The position numbers were made by a program, and so were the translations under genes. A DNA stretch of 14,900 bases from Collinsella aerofaciens (lineage in GTDB: Bacteria > Actinomycetota > Coriobacteriia > Coriobacteriales > Coriobacteriaceae). The notes under the pieces are model-generated. The model did not search any database. It was not told where the DNA came from and saw only the letters and a program-made list of their open reading frames with translations. Each line of letters opens with the position of its first letter. Position 1 is the first letter of the stretch. This document shows positions 5,706 through 13,282 of this stretch, one piece after another. The stretch spans positions 1 through 14,900 of the forward strand of contig RPYR01000066.1 of the NCBI GenBank assembly GCA_008671285.1, given 5' to 3'.

Positions 5706-7001
5706 CTACCGCGGCAGGCGAATCGTAAAGCGGCTGCCGACGCCCTCGACTGAGGTCACGCCAATGACACCGCCATGGCTATCGACGATCCACTTGGCAA
5801 TGGCAAGCCCCAGACCCGAGCCCTGCGCGCCGGCATCGCGTGCGTTGTCGGCGCGGTAGAACCGTTCAAACGCGTGAGCTGCGGATTCCTGGTTCATGCC
5901 GATGCCCTCGTCCTCGACACTTATGTCGATCGTGCCCATGCCCGCATCGGGCGTTATGCCAAATGTGACGGTCGTTCCCGCATCCGAGTACTTGGCGGCG
6001 TTTTGCACGATCACGCGCAGAGCCTGCTTCACGAGCGCCACGTCAACGGGCGCGTCGCAGCGCGGGTCGCTGACAAGTGCAGCGTCAAAGGCCAGCCGAT
6101 ATGTGTGCTCGGTATCGATCATCTGCGATTCCTCGCATACCTCGTCGACCAGTGCGGCCAGGTTGGTATCCGCACGCCGCAGGACCGTGCGTCCGGCATC
6201 GCCGCGCGCCAAAAACAGCAGCTGCTCCACGAGCTCCTGCATGTGCTCGCTTTCGGCCTTGAGGGACGCGATGGATTCTGCCAGCACGTTCGGGTCGTCT
6301 TTGCCCCAGCGGTCGAGCATGTTTACGTAGCCCTGAATCACCGCGATGGGCGTGCGCAGCTCGTGGCTCGCATCGTTGACAAAGCGCATCTGCTGCAGCT
6401 TGGCCTCTTGCATCTGGCGCAGCAGGCGGTTGAGTGCGACCTCGATGCTTGCCAGGTCGGCGTCGCCGGTGGTGACGCTCGGCGAGTCGACGCTTGCGCG
6501 CTCGATGGCCTGCTCCAGCGTTTCCATCTTGCCGCCGGAGAGCTGCATGCGGCCGAGTTCGTCCACGCGCAGGGCCAGATCGTTGAGCGGCGCCATGGTG
6601 CGGCGCACGCGGCGGGCGCCGCCGAGCATGTTGAGCACGCTGATGACCTGCCAACCCACAACGACAAGGTAGAGAGGCCATAGCGCGACGAGGTCCTGCG
6701 CGAGGGGGAAGGTCTTGGTGGTACGCGCAAGCTCGACGGTATAGGTGAGCGTTGTCAGGTCCCAGCCGCGCGCAGGCGCCAGTGACATGCCGTGAACGGC
6801 GGCGCCGGGGATCCATCCTGCGGTAAACGCGCCGTCAGGTAGCGTTTGGTTGTATCCATAGACGAGGATCGCCGCCGCAATAACCAACAGCAACAGATCG
6901 AGCCAGACATAGCTCATCAGACGGCGCCACATATAGCTCCAGTTGATGGCGCGGGCGATGGAGGTGACGCGCTTGGCCTTGGCGTTACGCACGGCAGACA
7001 T
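5706..7001 (-). CDS. Sensor histidine kinase (HisKA/HATPase), membrane bound
   Basis: A 431-aa sensor kinase that autophosphorylates on histidine and passes the phosphate to the adjacent response regulator. Two membrane segments (about 31-48 and 107-126) flank a short extracytoplasmic loop of about 58 residues with no recognised sensor domain, and a HAMP-like linker follows (about 127-200). The H-box ASHELRTP is at 211-218 (His213), the N-box VQNAAKYSD at about 332-340 (Asn334), the G1 box DEGIGM at 364-369, the F-box FERFYRAD at 378-385 and the G2 box GSGLGLAIA at 394-402. All catalytic motifs are intact. ATG 7001 overlaps the end of the response regulator by 17 bases, so the two are translated together. 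The signal sensed is unknown. Confidence 0.95.
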   Translation of the reverse strand: MSAVRNAKAKRVTSIARAINWSYMWRRLMSYVWLDLLLLVIAAAILVYGYNQTLPDGAFTAGWIPGAAVHGMSLAPARGWDLTTLTYTVELARTTKTFPLAQDLVALWPLYLVVVGWQVISVLNMLGGARRVRRTMAPLNDLALRVDELGRMQLSGGKMETLEQAIERASVDSPSVTTGDADLASIEVALNRLLRQMQEAKLQQMRFVNDASHELRTPIAVIQGYVNMLDRWGKDDPNVLAESIASLKAESEHMQELVEQLLFLARGDAGRTVLRRADTNLAALVDEVCEESQMIDTEHTYRLAFDAALVSDPRCDAPVDVALVKQALRVIVQNAAKYSDAGTTVTFGITPDAGMGTIDISVEDEGIGMNQESAAHAFERFYRADNARDAGAQGSGLGLAIAKWIVDSHGGVIGVTSVEGVGSRFTIRLPR

Positions 7002-7761
7002 AGCCCACCCCGCGCACGGTCTGGATGATGCGGGCGCCGCCGGCGTCCTCGATCTTGGCGCGCAGGTGCGCGATGTGCACGTCGACGTTGTTGGTGTCGC
7101 CCACGTATTCGTAGCCCAGCGCCTCGTGCGCGATGCGCTCGCGCGTGAGCACGGTCTCGGCGTGCGCCATAAGCAGGGCGAGGACGTCGAACTCGCGGGC
7201 CGTGAGCGCGATGGGCGAGCCGCCGACCGTGACTTCGCGGCGGTCGGGGTCGAGCACAACTGATCCCACGGCGAGCATGGCGGGGGAGGGCAAGGCGGAA
7301 GCTCGAGTCGAGTCGCTGACCGGGGGTATTGCAGCGGCGTCTCCGCCCGCGCCGGCCGCCATGCCCGTCTCGGCGCCGGCGCCGGAAGCCGCCCGCACGG
7401 CCTCCGAGCGCTTCAGCGCCACGCGGATCCGTGCGAACAGCTCCTCAATCGCAAACGGCTTGGTCAGGTAATCGTCAGCACCGGCGTCGAGCCCGGCCAC
7501 CTTGTCCATCACGGCGTCGCGCGCGGTGACCATGATCACCGGCACATCCTTGTGCTTGCGGATGCGCCGCAGCACCTCCATGCCGTTGAGCTGCGGCAAC
7601 AGCACATCGAGCAGAATCAGATCGTAGTCGCGCTCCAGCGCCAGGTCCACGGCGGTGCGGCCGTCGGCGGCGTGCTCCACCTGGTAGCCCTCGTGCTCCA
7701 GCTCGAGCGTCACAAAGCGGGCGATTTTCTCCTCGTCCTCTACGATCAGGATCCGTGCCAT
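6985..7761 (-). CDS. OmpR/PhoB-family response regulator
   Basis: A 258-aa two-component DNA-binding regulator. The receiver domain (1-120) has the acidic pair E8/D9, phospho-acceptor Asp52 in LILLDVLLP, the conserved Thr79 in VIMVTA and Lys101 in LTKPF. A winged-helix output domain occupies about 165-258 (LTAREFDVLALLM, NNVDVHIAHLRAKI, IIQTVRGVGYVCRA). Between them is an Ala/Gly-rich linker of about 45 residues, longer than the usual short OmpR-family linker. ATG 7761 follows a GGGGG tract with short spacing. It overlaps the kinase gene by 17 bases and starts 18 bases after the stop of the DUF4342 gene, so the three genes probably form one operon. Target promoters are not identifiable here. 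Confidence 0.95.
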   Translation of the reverse strand: MARILIVEDEEKIARFVTLELEHEGYQVEHAADGRTAVDLALERDYDLILLDVLLPQLNGMEVLRRIRKHKDVPVIMVTARDAVMDKVAGLDAGADDYLTKPFAIEELFARIRVALKRSEAVRAASGAGAETGMAAGAGGDAAAIPPVSDSTRASALPSPAMLAVGSVVLDPDRREVTVGGSPIALTAREFDVLALLMAHAETVLTRERIAHEALGYEYVGDTNNVDVHIAHLRAKIEDAGGARIIQTVRGVGYVCRA

Positions 7762-7779
7762 GCGTGCCCCCGTCTGCGA

Positions 7780-8322
7780 TTACTTGTCGTCGTTGAGATT
7801 TTGCTTGATGTCGTCCGCGGCATCGGCAGCGTGATTCATAAGGTTGTTGATGCTGCCGGGTACGTCGCCGTCGCTATCGATGCGGTAACGCATGCCAAAG
7901 AACAGGCCAATCAGCATCAGCCATATCGTGGCGCCCCAGGCAAACAGCGCGACGATGGGGATCAGGATGGGGATGTTGAGGATGATCGCATCGCGGCGCG
8001 TGGCGATAAACTTGGTGTCCAGGCTCAGGCGGAAGAGCTTTTTGAGGTACTCCCACACGCCGTCCATCTTCTTGGAGAAGTCGGTCTTTTCGCTCGACTT
8101 CTCGTAGGCGGCCTGCGCGGCGACCATCTCGGCTGAGGGCTCATCGACTGGCGCGGACTCGGTGGCGGCGTGCGCCGACGTGGTCTGCGTCTTGCCCTGT
8201 GACTCGAGCCAAATGATGGCGTCCAAAACGTTGCCGTCGGCGGCGTCGAGCGCGGCCTTGGCATCGGTGTAGCTCACGTTGCACTTGGTGCGGATGGTTT
8301 CAACTTTTTCGAGGTCGTCCAT
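7780..8322 (-). CDS. UBA/TS-N plus DUF4342 membrane protein
   Basis: A 180-aa protein with a small helical UBA/TS-N-like domain at residues 3-42 (VETIRTKCNVSYTDAKAAL, DAIIWLE), the fold of the N-terminus of elongation factor Ts. A low-complexity linker follows (about 43-80), then a DUF4342-like region (about 85-148) with the charged LFRLSLDTKFIATRRDA helix preceding a hydrophobic hairpin at about 113-142, and an amphipathic acidic tail. The function of DUF4342 proteins is not established. ATG 8322 has AAAGGA seven bases upstream. As first gene of an operon with a response regulator and sensor kinase it is a candidate accessory sensor or output of that system, possibly linked to envelope state; this is inference from context. 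Confidence 0.85.
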   Translation of the reverse strand: MDDLEKVETIRTKCNVSYTDAKAALDAADGNVLDAIIWLESQGKTQTTSAHAATESAPVDEPSAEMVAAQAAYEKSSEKTDFSKKMDGVWEYLKKLFRLSLDTKFIATRRDAIILNIPILIPIVALFAWGATIWLMLIGLFFGMRYRIDSDGDVPGSINNLMNHAADAADDIKQNLNDDK

Positions 8323-8435
8323 GACCTGTCCTTTCGTTCGATGGGCGCGACGCCGGGCGATTTGCCCGGGCGCGAGCGTTGCGTTCGGCGACCTGCGTGG
8401 CGCCGCCCCGCCCTTGGTCGAACTCTATAGTGCAG

Positions 8436-8463
8436 GTTATAGATTAAGCGATTCTTGAGCCAA
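8436..8463 (-). promoter_or_regulatory. Promoter of the DUF4342 - regulator - kinase operon
   Basis: On the minus strand TTGGCT (8463-8458) and TATAAC (8441-8436) are 16 bases apart. The resulting leader of about 107 bases is very GC-rich and contains a perfect CCGGGC/GCCCGG hairpin around 8352-8368. Confidence 0.6.
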
Positions 8464-8675
8464 GATTAATGTTGGATGAGTTTTTGGGTGGCGGTGGGAA
8501 AAGTATTAGACCTCGATAGCGGGGGATGTGGTGCCGGTGCTAAACGGCGTCAAAGGTTGGTCGAGCAGGCGGTTTCTCCATTGATGTCCGCACGGCATGT
8601 GACACTTACCCTGCCGCCCCGCTCTGCCGCGGCGGCATGCGTCTGAACAACGACCCTCTAAGGAGTTCGATACCG
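8464..8675. other. Divergent intergenic region, no gene seen
   Basis: With the operon leader this is a 353-base gap between divergent genes (8323-8675). Besides the minus-strand promoter I see one hairpin, TGCCGCC 8612-8618 with GGCGGCA 8631-8637, in what would be the leader of the small membrane protein gene. No convincing plus-strand promoter was found. No RNA gene recognised. Confidence 0.5.
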
Positions 8676-8915
8676 ATGAGTGACAACGCAGAGCATCTCG
8701 CAAAGAAGCGCGTCAAGGACGCGGGGCCGTGCCTCGCGCTGTGCGTAGCCGGCGCAGCGGTCGCGCTGCTGGCTGTTCTGGGGCCATTCGACGTGCTCCG
8801 AAGTGCCAGTTCCCTGCACGTTTGCATGGCCCTTGCCGGCGCCATGATGACCGGCGGCGTACTCGATCTGATTTTTTGGGTGCTTGACCCGTTTGGATGG
8901 AAGAACGAGGGGTAG
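8676..8915 (+). CDS. Small membrane protein, two predicted helices, unknown function
   Basis: A 79-aa protein not recognised as a member of any family. A short polar N-terminus (MSDNAEHLAKKRVKD) is followed by two hydrophobic segments (about 17-37 and 46-68) and a short charged tail, so both ends are probably on the same side of the membrane, cytoplasmic by the positive-inside rule. ATG 8676 is selected over the in-frame ATG 8637 because AAGGAG at 8660-8665 lies ten bases before it, and the upstream start falls inside a hairpin. It is likely monocistronic or loosely linked to the phosphoesterase gene 85 bases downstream. The reading frame and ribosome site are good, but function is unknown. 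Confidence 0.7.
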   Translation: MSDNAEHLAKKRVKDAGPCLALCVAGAAVALLAVLGPFDVLRSASSLHVCMALAGAMMTGGVLDLIFWVLDPFGWKNEG

Positions 8916-9000
8916 GTCCCAAAGGATGGAAGGGCTGGAACGGTTGGCTTAGTGATCGTGCAGAATGTGGGCTAGCGACTTACAGGGAAGTGGTGATCCG

Positions 9001-9726
9001 ATGACGGTCTATGTGACGGGCGATATTCACGGCGGCGTCGACATGCAAAAGCTTCGCGACTGGGATCTTGGGGATGGTCTGACGAGTGACGACTATCTCA
9101 TCATCGCGGGCGACTTTGGCTTTCCGTGGGATTTTTCTGCCGAGGAATGTGCCGACATCGCCTGGCTGGAGTCGCGTCCCTATACCGTGCTGTTTGTCGA
9201 GGGCAACCACGAGCGTTTCGATCACTGGGCGGAGCGCCCCATGGAGTTGTGGCACGGTGGGCTGACGCAGCGCCTGTCGGACACCTCTCCCATACGGCGC
9301 CTGACGCGCGGCGAGGTTTTTGAGCTCGACGGCTCAACGGTCTTTACCATGGGCGGCGCCACGAGCGTGGACAAGGAATACCGCATTCCGTATTCCAGCT
9401 GGTGGCCGCAGGAGCTGCCGGACGAGCGCAACTTTGAGGAGGCGCGGGCAAAGCTCGACAGCGTGGGCTGGACGGTCGACTACGTGATCACTCACACCTG
9501 CTCTACGCGCATGCTTTCGTCCACGCTTTATCCAGCGTCCGGCTGGAATTGCCCCTCCGTTGATCGGCTTACGGCATTTTTCGATGAGCTGGAAGACCGC
9601 TTGGACTACAAGCGCTGGTACTACGGGCATTTTCATCGGGATACCAACCCGGCCGAGCGTCACACCGTGCTCTACGACTGCATCGTTCGCTTGGGCGACG
9701 AACTCCAGCCCTGGGATGTTGCGTAG
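9001..9726 (+). CDS. Calcineurin-like metallophosphoesterase
   Basis: A 241-aa cytoplasmic metal-dependent phosphoesterase. All five metal-binding motifs of the family are present in order: GDIHG (7-11), GDFG (37-40), GNHE (68-71), a histidine at 165 in ITHT, and GHFH (209-212). The closing motif and VEGNHERFDHW are typical of small stand-alone phosphoesterases annotated only by fold; substrate (nucleotide, phosphoprotein or phosphodiester) cannot be deduced. ATG 9001 starts directly before the TVYVTGDIHG strand, and AGGGAAG at 8984-8990 is a plausible ribosome site about ten bases upstream. An in-frame ATG at 8965 would add twelve non-homologous residues and is less likely. It ends 15 bases from the stop of the convergent gluQ gene, with no hairpin terminator between them. 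Confidence 0.92.
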   Translation: MTVYVTGDIHGGVDMQKLRDWDLGDGLTSDDYLIIAGDFGFPWDFSAEECADIAWLESRPYTVLFVEGNHERFDHWAERPMELWHGGLTQRLSDTSPIRRLTRGEVFELDGSTVFTMGGATSVDKEYRIPYSSWWPQELPDERNFEEARAKLDSVGWTVDYVITHTCSTRMLSSTLYPASGWNCPSVDRLTAFFDELEDRLDYKRWYYGHFHRDTNPAERHTVLYDCIVRLGDELQPWDVA

Positions 9727-9741
9727 AGGCGGGGTGGCTGG

Positions 9742-10743
9742 CTACTCGACCGTTACAGTGATGTTCTCCCGATGCGCGCGGATGACGTCCCAGCTAAAGT
9801 GCTCGACCAGCTGCTCGGCGGTACGCGGCGTGGTGTCCGGCGCGATGCCTGTTTGCCCGGCGAGCCATCCCAACAGTGCCTCGGGTGTGCCAAAGCGGGT
9901 GCGGAGCTCGCCCAGGTCCAGATCGCGATTGCGCTTGGAAAGGCGGCGGCCGTCCGGTGACATGAGCAGCGGAATGTGCGCGTAGTGCGGCGTGGGCAGT
10001 CCCAGCAGATGTTGCAGATAGATTTGGCGCGGCGTGGAACCAAGCAGGTCGCATCCGCGTACGATCTCGGTGACGCCCATGGCAGCGTCGTCGACCACCA
10101 CGGCCAGCTGATAGGCAAACACGCCGTCGCTGCGGCGCACCAAAAAGTCACCGCACTCGGTGGCGAGTGCTTCGCATTGGGCTCCGTACGTGCGGTCCAC
10201 GAATTCGATCACGTCGCTGGCGAGGTCGTCGACGGTGGGCACGCGCAGGCGCGTGGCCGGAGCACGCAGGGCACTGCGGCGGGTGATTTCATCAGCAGAA
10301 AGACCTCTGCAGGCGCCGCGGTAGATGGGCGTGCCGTCGCTGGCGTGCGGCGCGCTCGCGGCGTGGAGTTCGGCACGCGTGCAAAAACAGGGATAGGTGA
10401 GGCCGGCGTCTTGCAGCTGGCGCAGGGCGTCCTCGTACAGATCCAGGCGATCGTGCTGGTAGTAGGGGCCTTCGTCCCACTCGAGCCCCAGCCAGGTCAG
10501 ATCGTCAATCAGTTGAGCGGCAAGTTCCGGGCGCTTGCAGCGATCGTCCAGGTCCTCGATACGCAACACGATGCTGCCGCCCGGGCTGCGGGCCGAAAGC
10601 CATGCGCACAGGCAGCGGAACACGTTGCCCAAGTGCATGCGGCCCGAGGGCGACGGGGCAAAGCGGCCCACGACGGGGGTGGGCACTGCCGTTGCTGGTG
10701 CGTCCGCGGCGGGCGTTGCTATGTTGCGTGTTTTGATATCCAT
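9742..10743 (-). CDS. gluQ: Glutamyl-Q tRNA(Asp) synthetase
   Basis: A 333-aa paralogue of the catalytic half of glutamyl-tRNA synthetase. Known GluQ enzymes attach glutamate to queuosine at the wobble position of tRNA-Asp. Visible: GRFAPSPSGRMHLGN (27-40) with the HIGH-like site, LRIEDLDDRC (60-69), a zinc site C119-x-C121 with YRGAC (Tyr141, Cys145), and the KMSKS-like RLSKRN (267-272). The C-terminus is short, with no anticodon-binding domain, which separates it from GltX. Residues 1-23 are an Ala/Pro/Thr-rich extension. ATG 10743 is the natural start; no Shine-Dalgarno sequence precedes it, and a TATACT box ends seven bases upstream, suggesting a leaderless mRNA. A continuing open frame to 11130 runs through structured repeats and is not considered coding. 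Confidence 0.93.
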   Translation of the reverse strand: MDIKTRNIATPAADAPATAVPTPVVGRFAPSPSGRMHLGNVFRCLCAWLSARSPGGSIVLRIEDLDDRCKRPELAAQLIDDLTWLGLEWDEGPYYQHDRLDLYEDALRQLQDAGLTYPCFCTRAELHAASAPHASDGTPIYRGACRGLSADEITRRSALRAPATRLRVPTVDDLASDVIEFVDRTYGAQCEALATECGDFLVRRSDGVFAYQLAVVVDDAAMGVTEIVRGCDLLGSTPRQIYLQHLLGLPTPHYAHIPLLMSPDGRRLSKRNRDLDLGELRTRFGTPEALLGWLAGQTGIAPDTTPRTAEQLVEHFSWDVIRAHRENITVTVE

Positions 10744-10750
10744 GCGGATG

Positions 10751-10756
10751 AGTATA
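10751..10756 (-). promoter_or_regulatory. Putative -10 box of gluQ
   Basis: TATACT on the minus strand is separated by seven bases from the ATG, so transcription would start at or within a base or two of the start codon. No clear -35 element is visible. Confidence 0.5.
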
Positions 10757-10805
10757 GCGCGGGGCTTGGCAGGGAAGGCGTTGCCGCGCTCACAAGTTGG
10801 CGGCG

Positions 10806-10820
10806 GTGCGCATTGCGCAC
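10806..10820. repeat. Short inverted repeat upstream of gluQ
   Basis: GTGCGC (10806-10811) and GCGCAC (10815-10820) are perfect arms around ATT, about 50 bases upstream of the gluQ -10 box. A possible operator or hairpin; nothing more can be said. Confidence 0.4.
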
Positions 10821-10879
10821 GGTGGGTTTGCGGCTCAAGGTCTCGATCGCTGCGTACCGACTTAGCCTCACAAACGACA

Positions 10880-10915
10880 GAAACCCCGGCAGCTCTTCGC
10901 AACTGCCGGGGTTTC
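10880..10915. repeat. Perfect 13-bp inverted repeat
   Basis: GAAACCCCGGCAG (10880-10892) and its exact reverse complement (10903-10915) enclose a 10-nt loop. On the minus strand the exit is moderately T-rich (TTTCTGTCGTTT), so it could terminate a minus-strand transcript, but it lies between divergent genes where no terminator is expected. Confidence 0.7.
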
Positions 10916-10940
10916 CGCGGAAAAGGGGGACATGATCCTC

Positions 10941-10991
10941 GAGCGAACGGCAAAGGGGCAAACCGTTTTCGCTCAACTGCTTTATGCCCCT
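10941..10991. other. Possible H-type pseudoknot RNA structure
   Basis: GAGCGAACGG (10941-10950) can pair with CCGTTTTCGCTC (10963-10974) with a two-base bulge. The loop between them holds AGGGGCA (10954-10960), which is complementary to TGCCCCT (10985-10991) beyond the stem. The pairing is possible in transcripts of either strand. No known riboswitch class was recognised. Confidence 0.4.
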
Positions 10992-11258
10992 CGGCTGGCG
11001 GCTCAGTCAGCGCATGCCGCGCCCACACAAAGCCGCTACACCTGTGACGGAGCTGTGAAGTGGTATCTATTGCTGGCGCAGGCCATGCCAAGGGTGTCCC
11101 TAATGACTGGTCATTTAAGAACGTCCCCAATGACTGGCTGTTGGGGTGCGGGTGTGACTTTCATCCCGTTTGGCGCTCCGGTCGCCTAGATGTTCGTCAT
11201 GCGTACCCGCAAACGTGGGACAATGGCGCTGTTGGTTTTACAGACAAAGGATGTGCCT
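10992..11258. other. Gene-free remainder upstream of the DUF2207 gene
   Basis: Together with 10744-10991 this makes a 515-base gap. Apart from the GTCCC repeat at 11096-11137 I see no gene or RNA gene. No convincing -35/-10 pair for the DUF2207 gene was found; GACAAT (11218-11223) is a possible weak -10. Confidence 0.45.
11096..11137 (+). repeat. GTCCC-palindrome element, copy A
   Basis: Two GTCCC boxes (11096 and 11123) lie exactly 27 bases apart. After the first is the palindrome AATGAC-TG-GTCATT (11102-11115); after the second the word AATGACTGG recurs (11129-11137; first occurrence 11102-11110). TCATTTAAGAACGTCCCCAA (11111-11130) is identical to 13300-13319. Located in a divergent intergenic region. 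Confidence 0.85.
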
Positions 11259-13202
11259 ATGAACACCCTCGCCGCCAAAGTCAGCCGGCAGCGCCACCTG
11301 TTTGCGCGATTCGCTTCCGTCTGCGTGCTCGTCGCGCTTGCGTTGTTGCTGCTGCCTGTCGCCGCGCACGCCGACGGCTACTCCATGACCCAGACCTATA
11401 TCAGTGCCACGGTCGAGGCCGATGGATCGCTGACCGTTGTCGAGGGACGCCAGTTTGATTTCGACGACGACATCAACGGCGTGTTTTGGGAGATCAATAC
11501 GGGCTCCAACCAGCAGGGCGGCACGGCGGGCGTCGACGTGCTGAGTGTCGAGGAAGAGGACACCGCGTTTAACAAAGTCGATAGCGCGAACAAGGGCGAC
11601 TCTGGCGTCTACACGGTCGAGCAGACCGGTGACGGCGTAAGGATTAAGGTGTTCAGCCCTCACGAGAGCGGCGACAGCGCAATCTACTACGTGAGCTACA
11701 CCATGACCGGTGCGGTTATGAACTGGGCCGATACCGCCGAGCTCTACTGGAAGTTCGTAGGTGACGGCTGGTCTGCGGATTCCGATGACGTCGAGATGGA
11801 AGTGTGCTTCGCGAATGCCGCTGCCGGGACGGCGGCCGTCAAGGGCGATAACTTCCGCGCATGGGGCCATGGTCCGCTGACGGGCGACGTGTCGCTCGAT
11901 GAGGACGAACCCATGGTCACCTATACCATTCCCTGCGTGCACCAGGGCGAATTCGCCGAGGCACGCATCGCCTTCCCTAGCGACTGGGTGCCGCAGCTTG
12001 CCGCTTCGGGCGAAGAGCGCATGTCAACGATCCTGAGCGAAGAGAAGGAATGGGCCGACGAAGCTAACGCCCGCCGCGCTCACGCTCGCATGATTGCCAA
12101 TGCACTTGCCGTGCTAAGTGTTGTTGCGGCGGTGGCCTTTACCGGCACAATCGTTATGCTCAAGCTGCGCAAGCGCAAGCCCAAGCCGCTTTTCCAGGAC
12201 GAATATTTCCGCGATGTGCCTTCGGCCGACCATCCCGCCGTGCTTTCGGCCCTCATGAGCTGGAACGAGGTGCCCGATCAGGCATATATCGCCACGCTCA
12301 TGAAGCTCACTGACGACCGTGTGATCAAGCTGGAGCAGGCGACCGTGACCAAGGCCAAGAAGGGTCTGTTGGGGCGTGAAAAAGAAGAGCAGACGTATCG
12401 CGTGACGGTGAGTGATGCGGGCTGGAAGTCGGCCAAGGGCATTGACCACATGGTGCTCAAGGTCTTCTTTGCCGGTACTAAGCCTGACGAGAACGGCGAT
12501 CGCTCGCGCACGTTCGACGAGCTGCAGCACTACGTCAAGCAGCACGCTACACCCGTGGGCGACAAGCTCGAGGACTATCAGAACACCGTTAAGGGCAAGC
12601 TGGCCGATAGCGAGTACGTTGCCTCAGACGGCATTGTTGCAATGGTGTTTTGCCTGGTTCTTGGTATCCTGATTGCCTTTGTTCCCGTGGGATCCATCTT
12701 CTTTACCGATGGCGCACAGGCGAACATTACCGCCGCGGTTATCTCGGTGCCGATTGTGCTGGTGGGTATCGGCGTGGGCCTTACGTTCCGCCGCTTTACG
12801 CCGGAGGGCGCCGAGGTGGCGGCTCGCTGCAAGGCGCTCAAGCATTGGCTCGAGGATTTCACACGCCTAAAGGAAGCCGTCCCGGGCGATTTGGTGCTGT
12901 GGAACAAGCTGCTGGTGATGGGCGTTGCCCTGGGCGTTTCGAAAGAAGTGCTGCGACAGCTGGCCGAGGCCGTGCCTGCGGACCTGCGCAACAGCGACGA
13001 TTTCTACGACAACTACCCCTGCTACTGGTGGTATTACCATCACTACGGCAACGAGTCTCCGCTCGATTCGTTCAACGATGTGTATCACGAGACCATCCGC
13101 GAGCTGGCTTCGAGCTCCGATAGCTCGAGCGGCGGCAGCGGCGGCGGCTTCTCTGGCGGCGGTGGTGGCGGCGTCGGCGGAGGCGGCGGCGGAACGTTCT
13201 AA
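11259..13202 (+). CDS. DUF2207 domain membrane protein, secreted N-terminus, Gly-rich tail
   Basis: A 647-aa protein of the DUF2207 family; function not established. A signal peptide occupies 1-38 (basic start, hydrophobic core about 20-36, AHA cleavage site before Asp39). The exported beta-rich domain begins YISATVEADGSLTVVEGRQF and extends to about 275. A membrane helix at about 278-300 is followed by the basic stop-transfer KLRKRKPK, then a cytoplasmic part including FRDVPSADHPAVLSALMSW, typical of the family. Two further helices lie at about 458-482 and 490-510. The last 30 residues are almost pure Gly/Ser ending GGTF, as in many DUF2207 proteins. ATG 11259 has AAAGGA seven bases upstream; the earlier in-frame ATG 11190 would displace the signal peptide. 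Repeats of one family lie on both sides, and a strong terminator follows. Probably a cell-envelope protein (inferred). Confidence 0.92.
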   Translation: MNTLAAKVSRQRHLFARFASVCVLVALALLLLPVAAHADGYSMTQTYISATVEADGSLTVVEGRQFDFDDDINGVFWEINTGSNQQGGTAGVDVLSVEEEDTAFNKVDSANKGDSGVYTVEQTGDGVRIKVFSPHESGDSAIYYVSYTMTGAVMNWADTAELYWKFVGDGWSADSDDVEMEVCFANAAAGTAAVKGDNFRAWGHGPLTGDVSLDEDEPMVTYTIPCVHQGEFAEARIAFPSDWVPQLAASGEERMSTILSEEKEWADEANARRAHARMIANALAVLSVVAAVAFTGTIVMLKLRKRKPKPLFQDEYFRDVPSADHPAVLSALMSWNEVPDQAYIATLMKLTDDRVIKLEQATVTKAKKGLLGREKEEQTYRVTVSDAGWKSAKGIDHMVLKVFFAGTKPDENGDRSRTFDELQHYVKQHATPVGDKLEDYQNTVKGKLADSEYVASDGIVAMVFCLVLGILIAFVPVGSIFFTDGAQANITAAVISVPIVLVGIGVGLTFRRFTPEGAEVAARCKALKHWLEDFTRLKEAVPGDLVLWNKLLVMGVALGVSKEVLRQLAEAVPADLRNSDDFYDNYPCYWWYYHHYGNESPLDSFNDVYHETIRELASSSDSSSGGSGGGFSGGGGGGVGGGGGGTF

Positions 13203-13216
13203 CGGTCGTAAATTAT

Positions 13217-13264
13217 GGGATGGGCTTTTCTCGACAGCCGTCGGGGAAAGCCCATCCCCTTTTT
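13217..13264 (+). terminator. Terminator of the DUF2207 gene
   Basis: GGGATGGGCTTT (13217-13228) pairs perfectly with AAAGCCCATCCC (13247-13258), with an inner CGAC/GTCG pair, followed by C and five Ts. It begins 15 bases after the stop codon. Confidence 0.9.
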
Positions 13265-13282
13265 ACGCGCTACCTACGAAGA

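Noticed and set aside
5775..6683. Plus-strand 302-codon open frame
   Set aside because: It lies wholly within the histidine kinase gene, whose motifs are all intact on the minus strand; long antisense frames are common in GC-rich genes.
8637..8675. ATG 8637 as start of the small membrane protein
   Set aside because: The codon begins at the last base of a GC hairpin stem with no ribosome site, while ATG 8676 has AAGGAG ten bases upstream.
10941..10991. preQ1 riboswitch, suggested by the pseudoknot and the queuosine-related neighbour
   Set aside because: The sequence shows none of the compact preQ1 aptamer features I know. It is far from the gluQ start, whose transcript seems to begin at the ATG, and no queuosine transport or synthesis gene follows on the plus strand.
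10744..11130. Longer GluQ protein starting at 11130, and a small minus-strand open frame 10719-10976
   Set aside because: The upstream extension reads through inverted repeats and a GTCCC element, has no GluQ-like sequence, and the usual family length is met from 10743.
11190..11258. Upstream ATG 11190 for the DUF2207 protein
   Set aside because: It would place 23 polar and basic residues before the signal peptide; ATG 11259 has a well-spaced AAAGGA site.
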